Positions 26,873 through 35,011 of a DNA stretch of 64,000 nt are shown piece by piece. The notes under the pieces are model-generated. The model saw only the letters and a list, made by a program, of their open reading frames with translations. It was not told the origin of the DNA and searched no databases. The position numbers and the translations under genes are program-made. The stretch spans positions 46,621 through 110,620 of the forward strand of contig NZ_LMFA01000005.1 of NCBI RefSeq assembly GCF_001426565.1, read 5' to 3'. Source of the DNA: Rhizobium sp. Root482. GTDB taxonomy: Bacteria > Pseudomonadota > Alphaproteobacteria > Rhizobiales > Rhizobiaceae. Numbering within the stretch: the first letter of the stretch is position 1; every line of letters starts with the position of its first letter.

Positions 26873-27747
26873 GCGGCGCGGCGCAGCACCGGCCTCGTCA
26901 GGCAGGTCGGGCCGCCCTCGCAGGCGATGCAGAGCGCATCGGCCTCGAATATCTCGACCTTGCAACCGGCCGCTTCCATCGCCGCCTTGGTCTTGGGGAA
27001 GCCGGCGACCATGATCACCTCTTTCGGCCTGACCGGCAGGACATTGAGGCTGAGGCCGTTGCTGGCATGAAATTCGTCGGCCGGCGCCTCGATCAGCGTG
27101 ATGCCCCATTCGTTCAGCAACTGGTAGAAGGATGCCGGCAGCAGCGGCGCAAAGACCAGCGCCAGATCGGCCGACAGCGGGCTCATCACCGACATCAGAT
27201 GCAGGCAGGCTTCCTCGCCCTGCCAGAGCGGCAGATCGTAGCCAAGCACGGTGACGCCATGCGGCTCGAGCATCCGCGTCAGTTGAACGATGCCCTCTTC
27301 GTTGGTGCGCACGCCGCGACCGACCACCAGCGTCGCGGCATCGAGCCAGATGCAATCGCCACCCTCGACCGTGCCGGGCGCCTCGATGCGACCGAGGATC
27401 GGGATACCCGCCTTCCTGTAGGCCGCCTCGTGCAGCGCCGTCTCCTTTTCGCGCAGCGGCTTGCCCATCCGCAGAAGAATGGCGCCGTGATCGGACATCA
27501 GCGACGGATCATGGGTGAACATGGCATCGGCAAGCCCGTCGCCCTTGTCTTCGAGCCAGAGGATTTCGGCGCCCGATTTTTCGACCAGACTGGCGAATTC
27601 GCCGTATTGCCGCACGGCCTTGTCGCCGTCGAATGTCGGGCCGTAATGCCATTTCGCCGGATCGGCGGAGGCAAGGCTTGCGCCCGGGCGACGCATCAGG
27701 ACACGCGCCAGATTGGCCGACATTTCCTGCGAACCATAAGCCGTCAT
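26869..27747 (-). CDS. Dimethylarginine dimethylaminohydrolase (DDAH)-like amidinohydrolase
   Basis: Protein of 292 residues from the second of two adjacent ATGs, six bases after AGGAG. The guanidino-modifying fold is marked by E128 in VEGGD, H183 in EACLHLMS and C282 in GGPTCLTRP, the catalytic Glu-His-Cys set of DDAH and arginine deiminases. Enzymes of this family hydrolyse arginine or N-methylated arginine to citrulline plus ammonia or methylamine. The length fits DDAH-like proteins (about 250-300) better than classical arginine deiminase (about 410). It is first in the arginine operon and divergent from the amino-acid ABC transporter. Whether arginine, methylarginine or another guanidine compound is the substrate cannot be told. 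Confidence 0.85.
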   Translation of the reverse strand: MTAYGSQEMSANLARVLMRRPGASLASADPAKWHYGPTFDGDKAVRQYGEFASLVEKSGAEILWLEDKGDGLADAMFTHDPSLMSDHGAILLRMGKPLREKETALHEAAYRKAGIPILGRIEAPGTVEGGDCIWLDAATLVVGRGVRTNEEGIVQLTRMLEPHGVTVLGYDLPLWQGEEACLHLMSVMSPLSADLALVFAPLLPASFYQLLNEWGITLIEAPADEFHASNGLSLNVLPVRPKEVIMVAGFPKTKAAMEAAGCKVEIFEADALCIACEGGPTCLTRPVLRRAA

Positions 27748-27955
27748 CATCTGCTCCTGTTGAAATCTGGTCTGCGGAAGGGCGCCGAAAAATGCGGCAT
27801 GGCCGTTATTATACGGTTGAATAATTTCTGCACAAGTGCCACCATGACCTTCATGGAACAACGTGACAGGCAAAAATGCCGCACGACAGGAAAACCAGGG
27901 GAACTGTTTTCATGCGTTCAATGCCGGCTCTCTGCCTCGACGGGGCAGCTACTTC
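27748..27955. promoter_or_regulatory. Divergent control region of the arginine locus
   Basis: The 208-base gap between the DDAH-like gene and the ABC transporter operon must carry promoters for both. It contains CCGT-TATTAT-ACGG at 27803-27816 within an AT-rich patch, and TTATT/AATAA arms overlap it. This is a candidate site for the TetR regulator encoded in the operon. No consensus promoter could be fixed. Confidence 0.4.
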
Positions 27956-28729
27956 ATGACGGAACCAGCCCAGGCGATTGCGGTCACGGACCTCCACAAA
28001 CGTTTCGGGCCGCTGGAAGTGCTCAAAGGCGTTTCGCTAACGGCGCGGCAGGGTGACGTCATCGCCATCATCGGCGGCAGCGGCTCGGGCAAATCCACCT
28101 TCCTGCGCTGCATCAACATGCTGGAACTGCCGACCTCCGGCTCGGTCGCCATCCATGGCGAAACCATTTCCATGAAGAAAGACGGCCGCGACGGTCTGCA
28201 ACCCTCGGATCGCAAGCAGGTCGAACGCCTGCGCACCCAGCTCGGCATGGTCTTCCAGAGCTTCAATCTGTGGCAGCACATGACCATCCTCCAGAATGTC
28301 ATAGAGGCTCCCGTGCATGTGCTCGGCAAATCCAAGGCCGAGGCCATCGAGACAGCCGAAGCGCTGTTGCGCCGGGTCGGCCTGTTCGAGAAACGCGATG
28401 CTTATCCGGCCTTCCTTTCGGGCGGCCAGCAACAGCGCGCCGCGATCGCCCGCGCGCTCGCCATCCAGCCGCTGGTCATGCTGTTCGACGAGCCGACCTC
28501 GGCGCTAGACCCGGAATTGGTCGGAGAAGTGCTTGCCGTCATCGGCGATCTCGCCGCCGAGAAGCGGACGATGATCCTCGTCACCCATGAGATGAAATTC
28601 GCGCGCAATGTCGCCAATCACATCGTCTTCCTCGCCGATGGCGTTATCGAGGAACAGGGCCCGCCGGAGGAGATCTTCGACGCGCCGAAATCCGAACGCC
28701 TGAAGAAATTCATCAGCTCCATCCACTGA
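27956..28729 (+). CDS. Polar amino acid ABC transporter ATP-binding protein (HisP/OccP type)
   Basis: ATPase of 257 residues. The Walker A motif is GGSGSGKST, the Q-loop lies in LGMVFQSFNLWQHMT, the signature is LSGGQQQRAAIARAL, and the Walker B is VMLFDEPTSALDPE, followed by the H-loop VTHEM. LWQHMT with a long insertion after the first helix is typical of the histidine/arginine/opine uptake family. The ATG at 27956 is preferred over the upstream in-frame start because only it begins the conserved N-terminus. It is the first gene of an operon with a binding protein, two permeases and an amidohydrolase. The partner genes and the divergent arginine catabolic genes suggest uptake of basic amino acids or derivatives. 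Confidence 0.92.
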   Translation: MTEPAQAIAVTDLHKRFGPLEVLKGVSLTARQGDVIAIIGGSGSGKSTFLRCINMLELPTSGSVAIHGETISMKKDGRDGLQPSDRKQVERLRTQLGMVFQSFNLWQHMTILQNVIEAPVHVLGKSKAEAIETAEALLRRVGLFEKRDAYPAFLSGGQQQRAAIARALAIQPLVMLFDEPTSALDPELVGEVLAVIGDLAAEKRTMILVTHEMKFARNVANHIVFLADGVIEEQGPPEEIFDAPKSERLKKFISSIH

Positions 28730-28759
28730 ATGCTCAACGACCAAAAAAGGGGAAACAGC

Positions 28760-29542
28760 ATGAAGAAGACGCTCAACACCATCGCATTGACGTTCGCGCT
28801 TTGCATCGCCGCGGCCGGGGTGGCTTCGGCCGAACAGGTCAAGGTCGGCTTTGCCGCCGAACCCTATCCGCCCTTCACCTCGCCGGACGCTTCGGGCAAC
28901 TGGGAAGGCTGGGAAGTGGAATTCCAGAAGGCCGTCTGCGCCGAAGCCAAGCTTGACTGCGTGATCACCCCCGTCGCCTGGGACGGCATCATTCCGGCGC
29001 TGACCTCCAAGAAGATCGACATGATCATCGGCTCGATGTCGATCACCGAGGAGCGCCTGAAGACCATCGACTTCTCCGACAAATACTACAATACGCCGAC
29101 CGGCGTCATCGGCCCCAAGGGCGAGGCCTTCGAGGCGACGCCTGAGGGTATCAAGGGCAAGACCATCGGCGTTCAGGTCTCGACCGTCCACCAGGATTAC
29201 GCCAACAAATATTTCGGAGAGAACGGCGCGACGGTGAAAGAATACCAGACGCAGGACGAAGCCAATAACGATCTCGCCGCCGGCCGCATCGACGCCGTCC
29301 AGGCCGATGCGATCGCGCTCGATGCCTTCCTGAAAAGCGACCAGGGCAAGGAATGCTGCGAGATGAAGGGCAACGTCAAGGACGATCCGGCCATCCTCGG
29401 CGCCGGTGTCGGCATCGGCATCCGCAAGGGCGAAGACGACCTGAAAGCCAAGCTGAACGCCGCCATCAAGGCGATCCGCGAAAACGGCAGCTACGAGACC
29501 TTCTCGAAGAAATATTTCGACTTCGATATTTACGGGGGCTGA
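28760..29542 (+). CDS. Periplasmic amino acid-binding protein (lysine/arginine/ornithine or opine type)
   Basis: Protein of 260 residues, family 3 solute-binding protein. The signal peptide (about 1-24) ends in GVASAEQ. The mature part starts KVGFAAEPYPPFT, followed by GWEVEFQKAVC, DGIIPALTSKKIDMIIGSMSIT and FSDKYYNTP, which line the ligand site in LAO- and octopine-binding proteins. A cysteine pair (KECCEM) near residue 204 matches members of this family. The ATG at 28760 has AAAAGGGG upstream. It captures the ligand in the periplasm and passes it to the two permeases. Arginine or an arginine derivative is likely from the neighbouring catabolic genes; the exact ligand is unknown. Confidence 0.9.
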   Translation: MKKTLNTIALTFALCIAAAGVASAEQVKVGFAAEPYPPFTSPDASGNWEGWEVEFQKAVCAEAKLDCVITPVAWDGIIPALTSKKIDMIIGSMSITEERLKTIDFSDKYYNTPTGVIGPKGEAFEATPEGIKGKTIGVQVSTVHQDYANKYFGENGATVKEYQTQDEANNDLAAGRIDAVQADAIALDAFLKSDQGKECCEMKGNVKDDPAILGAGVGIGIRKGEDDLKAKLNAAIKAIRENGSYETFSKKYFDFDIYGG

Positions 29543-29563
29543 TGTCCGCTCGGTAAGGGCAAG

Positions 29564-29674
29564 CCCCTCATCCGCCCTATCGGGCACCTTCTCCCCGTGG
29601 ACGGGGAGAAGGGACAAGCGGCAAACTCCGTCGTCCCCTCTCCCCGCCTGCGGGGAGAGGGCTAGGGTGAGGGG
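29564..29674. repeat. RIME-like palindromic intergenic repeat
   Basis: A 111-base mosaic of inverted repeats. The outer arms are CCCCTCA (29564-29570) and TGAGGGG (29668-29674). Inside are two perfect hairpins, CCTTCTCCCCG-TGGA-CGGGGAGAAGG (29587-29612) and CCCTCTCCCCGC-CT-GCGGGGAGAGGG (29636-29661). The sequence and architecture match the Rhizobium-specific intergenic mosaic elements as I know them. It lies between the binding-protein and first permease genes, where such structures often stabilise the upstream mRNA and reduce downstream expression. Confidence 0.85.
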
Positions 29675-29702
29675 CAAACACTCACGCAAAAGATTGAGGT
29701 CA

Positions 29703-30431
29703 ATGGCTGATCCTGCATCATTCATCAACTGGGGCCTGCTTGCGCTTTCGCCGCCCGGCTGGGGCGGCGTGCTGCTGAGCGGCTTTGTCGCCTCGATCAA
29801 GATCGCGGTCGGCGGCTATGCCTTCGGGCTGGCACTCGGTATCGGCGGCGCCTGCGGCAAGCTTTATGGCGGGCCGATCCTGCGCGACCTGATGGAATGC
29901 TACACCACCATCGTGCGCGCCGTGCCGGAACTGGTTCTCATCCTGCTCCTTTATTATGCCGGCACCGACGCCCTCAACCATGTGCTTGGCCTTTTCGGCA
30001 TCGGCACCGTCGACATCGGCGGCCTTGCCGCCGGTATCTTCGTCATCGGCATCGTCCAGGGCGCCTATTCGACGGAGGTTCTGCGCGGCGCGATCAAGGC
30101 CGTGCCCGCTGGCCAGATCGAGGCCGCCCGTGCCTATGGGATGTCGCCGTTCAAGGTAACGACGCGCATTACCCTGCCGGCCATGCTGCCCTATGCCATT
30201 CCCGGCCTTTCCAATCTCTGGCTGATCGCCACCAAGGACACCGCCCTTCTCGCCGTCGTCGGCTTTTCCGAACTGACCCTGATGACGCGCCAGGCGGCCG
30301 GCGCCACGAAATCCTATCTCCTGTTCTTCTGCGCCGCCGGTGTCCTCTATCTGGCGCTGACTCTCGTCTCGGATGTCTTCATCAGGCTGATCGAGCGCCG
30401 CGCGCGGCGCGGCTTCGTGGAGCAGTCATGA
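29703..30431 (+). CDS. Amino acid ABC transporter permease (HisQ type)
   Basis: Membrane protein of 242 residues of the BPD_transp_1 family with five predicted membrane segments. The N-terminal segment GGVLLSGFVASIKIAVGGYAF and the conserved EAA loop (EAARAYGMSPFKVTTRITLPA) that contacts the ATPase are clear. TIVRAVPELVLILLLYY matches the HisQ/OccQ subfamily. The ATG at 29703 follows GATTGAGGTCA, with a moderate ribosome site right after the RIME-like repeat. It overlaps the next permease by four bases, so the two membrane subunits are coupled and probably form a heterodimer. Confidence 0.92.
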   Translation: MADPASFINWGLLALSPPGWGGVLLSGFVASIKIAVGGYAFGLALGIGGACGKLYGGPILRDLMECYTTIVRAVPELVLILLLYYAGTDALNHVLGLFGIGTVDIGGLAAGIFVIGIVQGAYSTEVLRGAIKAVPAGQIEAARAYGMSPFKVTTRITLPAMLPYAIPGLSNLWLIATKDTALLAVVGFSELTLMTRQAAGATKSYLLFFCAAGVLYLALTLVSDVFIRLIERRARRGFVEQS

Positions 30432-31267
30432 CCGAGCCGGCCACGCCCGACGCCACCACCCATGCCATGGCCTTCACGCCGGAAGACCTGCCCACATCGG
30501 ACAGCTTCTTCAAGCCGCATCGCATCGTTCTTCTGCTCTTGGCCGCGGCGCTGGTCTTTTCCATCGCCTGGTTCATGCGCTGGGACTGGCTGCCCCGCTA
30601 CCTGCCGCGGCTCGGACAGGGCATCCTCGTGACGCTTGCCATGCTGGTGAGCACCTCGATCCTCGGATTCCTCATCGCCGTGCCGCTCGGCCTTGTGCAG
30701 GTCACCGGCCCCTGGCCGCTGAAGGCGCTTGCCAAGTCCTTCTGCACCGTCATCCGCGGCACGCCGCTGCTTTTGCAGCTCTGGCTTCTCTATTACGGGC
30801 TCGGCTCGCTGTTTCCGCAATTCCCGGCCATCCGCCAGTCCTTCCTCTGGCCCTATCTGCGCGAATCCTGGCCCTATGGCGTCGCGGCGCTGACCATTTC
30901 CTTCGCGGCCTATGAGGGCGAAGTGATGCGCGGCGCCTTTGCCGGCGTGCCGGCCGGCGAGCTGGAAGCCGGCCGCGCCTATGGCATGAGCCGCTGGACC
31001 GTGTTCCGTCGCATCTGGCTGCCGCGCGCCATCCACCGGGCCCTGCCGACACTGAACGGCGAGACGGTGCTGCAATTGAAAGCGACGCCGCTGGTTGCCA
31101 CCATCACCGTTATCGATGTCTATGCGGTGATTTCCAAGGTGCGGCAGGATACCTTCATCACCTATGAGCCGCTGCTGCTTTTGGCGCTCATCTATATGTG
31201 CCTGACGGCGATCCTCGTCCTCGCCTTCCGCACGCTTGAAAACCGCATACCAACCCGTGGTGCCTGA
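30428..31267 (+). CDS. Amino acid ABC transporter permease (HisM type)
   Basis: Protein of 279 residues starting at the ATG inside the stop of the preceding permease. A 35-residue polar N-terminus precedes the first membrane helix (HRIVLLLLAAALVFSIAWF). The core has TVIRGTPLLLQLWLLYYG and the EAA loop (ELEAGRAYGMSRWTVFRRIWLP) of the HisM/OccM subfamily. It forms the membrane channel together with the preceding permease. The amidohydrolase gene begins one base after its stop codon, so all five genes are likely one transcript. Confidence 0.92.
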   Translation: MTEPATPDATTHAMAFTPEDLPTSDSFFKPHRIVLLLLAAALVFSIAWFMRWDWLPRYLPRLGQGILVTLAMLVSTSILGFLIAVPLGLVQVTGPWPLKALAKSFCTVIRGTPLLLQLWLLYYGLGSLFPQFPAIRQSFLWPYLRESWPYGVAALTISFAAYEGEVMRGAFAGVPAGELEAGRAYGMSRWTVFRRIWLPRAIHRALPTLNGETVLQLKATPLVATITVIDVYAVISKVRQDTFITYEPLLLLALIYMCLTAILVLAFRTLENRIPTRGA

Positions 31268-31268
31268 C

Positions 31269-32438
31269 ATGACCTTGAACGTGAACCTTTCCAATTCCAT
31301 GCCGGAACTGGTCGCCATCCGTCGCGACCTGCATGCCCATCCCGAACTCGGGCTCGAGGAATTCCGCACCTCCGATGTCGTTGCCGCCCATCTGGAAAGC
31401 CTCGGGTATACCGTCACGCGCGGTCTTGCCAAGACCGGCCTCGTCGCCAGTTTGAAGAACGGCACGGGCGCCCGCTCGATCGGCATTCGCGCCGATATGG
31501 ACGCTCTGCCGATCCTCGAGGAAACCGGGCTCGACTACGCCTCGAAGACGCCGGGCCTGATGCATGCTTGCGGCCATGACGGCCATACGACCATGCTTCT
31601 CGGTGCGGCCCGCGCCATTGCCGAACGGAAGAATTTCGATGGCACCGTGCACCTGATCTTCCAGCCGGCCGAGGAGAATTTCGGCGGCGCCAGGATCATG
31701 ATGGACGAAGGACTGTTCGACAAATTCCCCTGCGACGCGGTCTTTGCGCTCCATAACGAGCCCAGCCTGCCGTTCGGCCAGTTCGCTCTCCGGGACGGTC
31801 CGATCATGGCGGCTGTCGACGAGGCGAAAATCACTGTCCATGGCCGCGGCGGCCATGGCGCCGAACCACAGGAAACCGCCGATCCCATCGTCTGTGGCGC
31901 CTCGATCGTCATGGCCCTGCAATCGATCGTTTCGCGCAACATCCATCCGATGGACCCGACCGTCGTTACCGTCGGCTCCTTCCATGGCGGCTCGGCCAGC
32001 AATATCATTCCTGAACGCGCGGAAATCGTTATCGGCATCCGTTCCTTCGACCCGAAGGTGCGCGACGAACTGGAGCGGCGCATCCGGCTGGTCGCCGAAA
32101 ACCAGGCGGCAAGCTTCGGCATGAGCGCGAGCGTCGACTATCAGCGCAGCTACGACGCTACGATCAACCACAAGGCTGAGACGGATTTCCTGCGCGATCT
32201 CGCCATCCGTTTTGCCGGCAAGGACAAGGTGGTCGATCTCGAACGGCCGTTCATGGGAAGCGAGGACTTCGCCTTCATGCTGCAGGAAAGGCCGGGCAGC
32301 TATTTCTTCCTCGGCACCAGCGTCACCGGCAAGGAAAGGCCGCTGCATCATCCGGCCTATAATTTCAACGACGACCTCCTGCCGATTGGCGCCGCCTTCT
32401 GGACGGAACTGGCGGAAGCCTATCTGGCAAGGGCATGA
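31269..32438 (+). CDS. M20-family amidohydrolase (N-acyl amino acid amidohydrolase/hippurate hydrolase type)
   Basis: Protein of 389 residues of the M20D peptidase family. The metal-site motifs are RRDLHAHPELG, GIRADMDALPI, HACGHDGHT and FQPAEEN, and the C-terminal histidine is in FMGSEDFAFML, with a small dimerisation domain in between. Relatives cleave N-acyl amino acids, hippurate or IAA-amino acid conjugates. The ATG at 31269 follows the second permease with no gap. Being last in an uptake operon, it probably frees an amino acid (perhaps arginine or ornithine) from an imported conjugate. The actual acyl group is unknown. There is no signal peptide, so it acts in the cytoplasm. Confidence 0.92.
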   Translation: MTLNVNLSNSMPELVAIRRDLHAHPELGLEEFRTSDVVAAHLESLGYTVTRGLAKTGLVASLKNGTGARSIGIRADMDALPILEETGLDYASKTPGLMHACGHDGHTTMLLGAARAIAERKNFDGTVHLIFQPAEENFGGARIMMDEGLFDKFPCDAVFALHNEPSLPFGQFALRDGPIMAAVDEAKITVHGRGGHGAEPQETADPIVCGASIVMALQSIVSRNIHPMDPTVVTVGSFHGGSASNIIPERAEIVIGIRSFDPKVRDELERRIRLVAENQAASFGMSASVDYQRSYDATINHKAETDFLRDLAIRFAGKDKVVDLERPFMGSEDFAFMLQERPGSYFFLGTSVTGKERPLHHPAYNFNDDLLPIGAAFWTELAEAYLARA

Positions 32439-32445
32439 GACAAAA

Positions 32446-32478
32446 GAAAAAGGCCGCAGGAAGGGACATTCCTGCGGC
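32446..32478 (-). terminator. Terminator hairpin between the amidohydrolase and the exported protein gene
   Basis: GCCGCAGGAA-N6-TTCCTGCGGC (32453-32478) is a perfect 10-bp stem. On the minus strand it is followed by CCTTTTTCTTTTG, so it terminates the minus-strand gene at 32536. It may also act on the plus strand, where the T-run is missing. Confidence 0.8.
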
Positions 32479-32490
32479 AAGTTGGACAGT

Positions 32491-32518
32491 TTCAGGCAAA
32501 TTTGGTTCAGGCAAATTT
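32491..32518. repeat. Short tandem direct repeat
   Basis: TTCAGGCAAATTT occurs twice (32491-32503 and 32506-32518) with a 15-base period, in the gap just after the stop of the exported protein gene. It is probably a local duplication. Confidence 0.7.
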
Positions 32519-32535
32519 AAGATCGCGTCCGGCGA

Positions 32536-33099
32536 TCAGTCGATGAAGCGCACCGCGCTTAGCGACGCGAAGTCGTAGCCGCTGTCGCGGCGCTTCATCA
32601 CCGCCGTCCGGCGATGATCGAGAACGAGATCGCCGGTCGATGTCGCGACGACCAGAACCGAATGGCTGCGGCCTTCCGGCGACAGGACGCTGGCAAGCCG
32701 CATGGCGCCTGCGGGCAGGCCGGCGCGGATCAACTGGCTGCGCTTCATCATCGCATGGTCGTCGGCGGAAGACGAAAGGCTGAGCGACAGGAATTCGCGG
32801 CGCGCCCGGATCTCCGGCATGGCGCGGTTGACGCCGCGATTGACGGAGGCGAGCACCGTGCGCAGCTTGCTCGTATAGGCCAGCACCTGATGGTCCGATA
32901 TCCGGCACTGGGCGCCATATTGCAAGCAGAACAGCCGGTTGGAAAGGCTCGTGCGCGCGCTGATTTCGACATTCTTCGCCGGCATGGCGGCGCTGATCGA
33001 GCGTGCGGCGGAGGAAATGCTCATCGCCTGCGACGGGGCGGCGGTGGTTGCGGTAATGGCGACCGACATGGTGATCGCAAGGAAAATTCGTTTCAGCAT
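32536..33099 (-). CDS. Exported transglutaminase-like (BTLCP-type) protein lacking the catalytic cysteine
   Basis: Protein of 187 residues with a signal peptide (about 1-25, ending SQA). The body matches the layout of bacterial transglutaminase-like cysteine proteinases (PF06035): a VNRGVNRAMPEI segment, then a position where the family normally has GDCEDYA and here reads SSADDHA (residues 110-116). The histidine motif follows as HSVLVV (H146), then GDLVLDHR (D161) and a final YDF segment. A112 thus replaces the nucleophilic cysteine, while H146 and D161 remain. Four other cysteine or methionine positions do not substitute. It probably survives as a binding or regulatory protein. The family assignment is by motif and moderately sure. 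Confidence 0.7.
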   Translation of the reverse strand: MLKRIFLAITMSVAITATTAAPSQAMSISSAARSISAAMPAKNVEISARTSLSNRLFCLQYGAQCRISDHQVLAYTSKLRTVLASVNRGVNRAMPEIRARREFLSLSLSSSADDHAMMKRSQLIRAGLPAGAMRLASVLSPEGRSHSVLVVATSTGDLVLDHRRTAVMKRRDSGYDFASLSAVRFID

Positions 33100-33571
33100 G
33101 TGCCCTGTCCCTGTTTCGTTCCGATCGTCTACCCCTGTCCGGGCGCGTCGGTTTGAATGCCGGATTCATTCCAGGCAGCGGAGGGTGCATCATGCGGCGG
33201 AACCGTTCACCCGGTTTCGTTCTCCGATGGGAAGACCATAGATCGGACAGTTTGCGGGCCGCTTAAACCGATCTCTACAATTTTACGCAATTCGCATTTT
33301 TAAGAAAATCCGATTCAAAAACGCCGACAAATCGATGAAAATGCACCGCATTGGAAGGCAGGCGGGAGGTGCGATTATGCCGCAGGCGGGCGATTGTCGC
33401 AGCGTGACATTATGGTCGCCGAGGGATCATTGACCTTTTCTCCAGATGCCGCAGATTAAGCACAAGGGTTCTGGTTCCGCCGAACGGCCAATGCCGGTCA
33501 AGGCATGACCGCCGGTTCGGACGAACCCATGAAAGGCCGGCGAAAAGAAAGGCCGACCGCGAGAAAGGAAC
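33100..33571. promoter_or_regulatory. Divergent region before cydA
   Basis: I see no gene in this 472-base gap between the exported protein (minus) and cydA (plus). An AT-rich patch lies at about 33270-33350. An inverted repeat CGGTCA-AGGCA-TGACCG (33495-33511) sits 60 bases before the cydA start, a candidate operator. TTGACC near 33432 followed 17 bases later by AGATTA could be a weak promoter. No FNR-type TTGAT-N4-ATCAA box was found by eye. Confidence 0.35.
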
Positions 33572-35011
33572 GTGCCCGTGTTCGAGAATTTTGACGCCGC
33601 CCTGCTCGCGCGCATCCAGTTTGCCTTCACCATGTCGTTCCATATCATCTTTCCGGCCTTCTCCATCGGCCTTGCCAGCTATCTGGCCGTCCTGGAGGCG
33701 CTCTGGCTGTGGAAGAAGGACCAGGTCTATCTGGACCTGTTCAATTTCTGGAAGACGATCTTCGCGGTGGCCTTCGGCATGGGCGTCGTCTCGGGCATCG
33801 TCATGTCCTACCAGTTCGGCACCAACTGGAGCGTCTTTTCCGACAAGGCCGGTCCGGTCATCGGCCCGCTGATGGGCTATGAAGTGCTGACCGCCTTCTT
33901 CCTCGAGGCGGGCTTCCTCGGCGTCATGCTGTTCGGTCTCAACCGCGTCGGGCCGAAACTGCATTTCCTGGCAACCGGCATGGTCGCGCTCGGCACGCTG
34001 ATCTCGGCCACCTGGATTCTCGCCGTCAATTCCTGGATGCAAACCCCGGCGGGCTTCGGCATGAACGAGGCGGGCCAGTTCGTCCCGCTCGACTGGTTCG
34101 AGGTCATCTTCAACCCCTCCTTCCCTTACCGCCTGGTGCATATGGTGCTGGCCGCCTATCTCACCACCGCCTTCGTGGTCGGTGCGGTCGGAGCTTTCCA
34201 TCTTCTGGAGAATACTGCCCCGCGCCGGTCACGCACGATGTTTTCGATGGCGATGTGGATGGCGACGATCGTCGCGCCGATCCAGATCATCGCTGGCGAT
34301 TTCCATGGTCTCAACACGCTGGAGCACCAGCCCGCCAAGATCATGGCGATGGAGGGTCATTATGACAGCCATCCCGACGGCGCGCCGCTGATCCTGTTCG
34401 GCATTCCCAATTCGGCCGAAAAACGGGTCGATTACGCCGTCGAGATCCCCAAACTGTCGAGCCTTATCCTCAAGCATGACCTGAACGCGCCGCTGGCCGG
34501 CCTCGACAGCATCCCGGAGGACCTGCACCCTCCTGTCGGCATCGTCTTCTGGTCCTTCCGCGTCATGGTGGCGGTCGGCTTTGCCATGCTCGGCATCGGC
34601 CTGTGGAGCCTGTGGAGCCGCTATCGCGGCACGCTCGACAGCAATGACTGGCTGCACCGGGCCGCCGTCCTTATGGGGCCTGCCGGGTTCGTCGCCGTGC
34701 TTGCCGGCTGGATCACCACCGAGGTCGGCCGCCAGCCCTATACGGTCTATGGCGAGCTTTTGACCGCGCAATCGATCTCGCCTGTCGAAGCCCCCGCCGT
34801 CGCCTCTTCGCTGATCGCCTTCATCATCGTCTATTTCTTCGTGTTCGGCGCCGGCACCTTCTATATCCTGCGGTTGATGCGGCGGCTGCCGCGCGATCCC
34901 CTGCCCGATCTCGACGACGGGCCGATCCGCACCTCGGGCATCATGCCCGGTCCCGCCGCCGGCAATATCCATACGGGAAATCCAAAGGGGAGTGCTGGGC
35001 ATGGACATTGA
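33572..35011 (+). CDS. cydA: Cytochrome bd (cyanide-insensitive type) ubiquinol oxidase subunit I
   Basis: Membrane protein of 479 residues, the short-Q-loop length typical of CioA/CydA of Pseudomonas and rhizobia. H24 in the MSFHII segment corresponds to the heme b ligand region, and the next conserved blocks are SGIVMSYQFGTNW, RLVHMVLAAYL and GWITTEVGRQPY. It starts at a GTG preceded by GAAAGGAA; an in-frame GTG two codons on is also possible. The enzyme oxidises ubiquinol and reduces O2 to water in the inner membrane, with high oxygen affinity or cyanide resistance. It overlaps cydB by 11 bases. No cydDC assembly ABC genes are nearby, which fits the cyanide-insensitive subfamily. Confidence 0.95.
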   Translation: MPVFENFDAALLARIQFAFTMSFHIIFPAFSIGLASYLAVLEALWLWKKDQVYLDLFNFWKTIFAVAFGMGVVSGIVMSYQFGTNWSVFSDKAGPVIGPLMGYEVLTAFFLEAGFLGVMLFGLNRVGPKLHFLATGMVALGTLISATWILAVNSWMQTPAGFGMNEAGQFVPLDWFEVIFNPSFPYRLVHMVLAAYLTTAFVVGAVGAFHLLENTAPRRSRTMFSMAMWMATIVAPIQIIAGDFHGLNTLEHQPAKIMAMEGHYDSHPDGAPLILFGIPNSAEKRVDYAVEIPKLSSLILKHDLNAPLAGLDSIPEDLHPPVGIVFWSFRVMVAVGFAMLGIGLWSLWSRYRGTLDSNDWLHRAAVLMGPAGFVAVLAGWITTEVGRQPYTVYGELLTAQSISPVEAPAVASSLIAFIIVYFFVFGAGTFYILRLMRRLPRDPLPDLDDGPIRTSGIMPGPAAGNIHTGNPKGSAGHGH

